Shown here: positions 6,180-6,914 of the stretch, piece after piece
Position numbering within the stretch: position 1 is the first letter of the stretch
Layout: each line of letters opens with the position of its first letter
Assembly (NCBI GenBank): GCA_020853175.1
Contig: JADYZK010000398.1
Coordinates: forward strand, 1-6,914
Source of the DNA: Bacteroidales bacterium
GTDB taxonomy: Bacteria > Bacteroidota > Bacteroidia > Bacteroidales > F082
Direction of reading: 5' to 3'
Length of the DNA: 6,914 nt
The notes under the pieces: model-generated
What the model saw: only the letters and a program-made list of their open reading frames with translations
Told to the model about the DNA's origin: nothing
Database searches by the model: none
Position numbers and translations under genes: made by a program

Positions 6180-6701
6180 TCAATTTCGTTCAAGATTGAA
6201 TAGTGAGCTTTCAACATGCTGAACCCAATGAATAAGCTTTTTATCCTCATTAGGCCTCCTACTTTGGTCCGGAATATCTATCTCATAAAATTCATTTCCT
6301 TGAATGAATAAGCGAATACCAGTAAATTTGAAATGGCTCAAAATATAGTCTGGTTCTTTTAAAACTTCCTGTCTTATTTCATATTCGTGATTGAAGAAAT
6401 AATTTGTTAAATCATCAACTTGTAAATATTCTCCTACACCAGAATATGTATCAAATTTTTTAATTTTTGGAGCTACATATTTTGACTTCCAAAACACATA
6501 TACAGTTTTTTTAACACCACTTATACACCCCGAACACCCTTTGGAAAACAATAAAATTGTATCCACCTTGGCTTTAATTAGCGAATCAGCACAGCTATTT
6601 GCTAATACAACTGGATCTATAGAATTAATTTGTATTGTTCTCCTATTTGGAGCACAATAAATGCATATCAAGCAAAAAAATATACTGGTGACAGATTTCA
6701 T
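6180..6701 (-). CDS. Exported CxxC-containing protein of unknown function
   Basis: A 173-residue protein beginning with a hydrophobic export signal (MKSVTSIFFCLICIYCAPN). Cys16 follows the hydrophobic stretch, but the residues before it (CIY) are not a standard lipobox, so lipoprotein status is uncertain. The notable feature is TILLFSKGCSGCISGVKK at 48-65: a hydrophobic strand leading into C56-S-G-C59 and then a helix, as in the active site of thioredoxin-like proteins. The rest does not show the thioredoxin cis-proline motif clearly, and metal or heme binding or a structural disulfide are alternatives. The C-terminal part is charged and helical. It lies upstream of the other exported-protein gene on the same strand, 105 bases away, and shares its AT-rich composition, so the two may have arrived together. 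I do not recognise a named family. Confidence 0.75.
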   Translation of the reverse strand: MKSVTSIFFCLICIYCAPNRRTIQINSIDPVVLANSCADSLIKAKVDTILLFSKGCSGCISGVKKTVYVFWKSKYVAPKIKKFDTYSGVGEYLQVDDLTNYFFNHEYEIRQEVLKEPDYILSHFKFTGIRLFIQGNEFYEIDIPDQSRRPNEDKKLIHWVQHVESSLFNLERN

Positions 6702-6852
6702 TTTCTATTGTTATTTTTTGGTTGATAGCAGACAGTTTTGTTACTTGATACAATTTCTGAACATGACTCTAAAATTATAAAATATATAATAGAGTTGTTT
6801 TGGCGTAACAAATTGACAATCAGATAGTATTTTTGCATAAAAAGACGTGAAT
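6702..6852. other. AT-rich divergent intergenic region, possible left end of an IS
   Basis: This stretch separates the minus-strand CxxC gene from the plus-strand transposase start. Bases 6770-6792 are almost pure A/T. Somewhere between about 6790 and 6850 the end of an insertion sequence is expected, but the matching right end is outside the window, so the terminal inverted repeat and target duplication cannot be located. Confidence 0.35.
6828..6835 (+). promoter_or_regulatory. -7 element upstream of the partial transposase gene
   Basis: TATTTTTG is a perfect TAnnTTTG match 17 bases upstream of the ATG at 6853. No TTG occurs at the preferred spacing (the nearest are 12 and 25 bases away), so activity would be modest, as is usual for transposase promoters. 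Confidence 0.4.
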
Positions 6853-6914
6853 ATGGCCATCAGCTACAAAGATGTTCGAAATGATCGACAATGGAAAGCA
6901 AGCACAGGATTGTC
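6853..6914 (+). CDS. Probable IS5-superfamily transposase, N-terminus only (partial)
   Basis: The ATG at 6853 opens a frame that stays open to the window edge, giving 20 residues. The motif RNDRQWKASTGL resembles the start of the helix-turn-helix domain found at the N-terminus of many DDE transposases in Bacteroidota (HTH_Tnp_4-like, IS5 superfamily). Only a short stretch is visible, so the family call rests on recognition of this motif and the absence of any other start. An in-frame GTG at 6847 is a less likely start. If correct, an insertion sequence begins just upstream and extends beyond the window. Confidence 0.5.
   Translation, partial: MAISYKDVRNDRQWKASTGL

Noticed and set aside
6654..6701. 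Lipoprotein signal in the CxxC protein
   Set aside because: The residues before Cys16 (CIY) do not form an acceptable lipobox, so only a general export signal is claimed.

Overview
This window looks like chromosomal DNA from a member of the Bacteroidota, probably close to the Saprospiria (Haliscomenobacter/Lewinella-like). The evidence is indirect but consistent. Several upstream regions contain the Bacteroidota -7 promoter element TAnnTTTG, there are no convincing Shine-Dalgarno sites, and the first gene encodes a secreted, propeller-like protein of a kind I associate with Saprospiria. No rRNA, tRNA or CRISPR array was seen.

Layout. (a) 1-1117, minus strand: the N-terminal 372 codons of an exported beta-propeller-like protein that runs off the left edge. 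(b) 1206-2513, minus strand: an intact AAA_14/DUF4143 ATPase with Walker motifs and a C-terminal PD-(D/E)XK-like signature. (c) 2514-2784: an intergenic region holding a tandem array of about 33 bp units just upstream of that ATPase. (d) 2785-3357, plus strand: a Crp/Fnr-type regulator, followed at 3441-3872 by a small SRPBCC-fold protein. (e) 3890-5391, plus strand: a type IV toxin-antitoxin module, with a perfect inverted repeat overlapping its promoter, an AbiEi-type antitoxin and an AbiEii-type nucleotidyltransferase toxin joined by a 4-base ATGA overlap. (f) 5526-6701, minus strand: two AT-rich genes for small exported proteins of unknown function, one with a CxxC motif in a thioredoxin-like setting. 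(g) 6853-6914, plus strand: the first 20 codons of a probable IS5-superfamily transposase running off the right edge.

Taken together this looks like an accessory stretch of a Bacteroidota chromosome. The only clearly cooperating pair is the abiE operon: the antitoxin is expected to neutralise the toxin and to repress its own promoter through the inverted repeat. The Crp-like regulator and the SRPBCC protein may form a second functional pair. Base composition falls from about half G+C in the regulator/SRPBCC segment (31 of 60 in bases 3541-3600) to very AT-rich in the exported-protein segment (13 of 60 in bases 5581-5640), suggesting different origins. The most interesting items are the abiE operator/promoter and the unexplained tandem array beside the ATPase gene.
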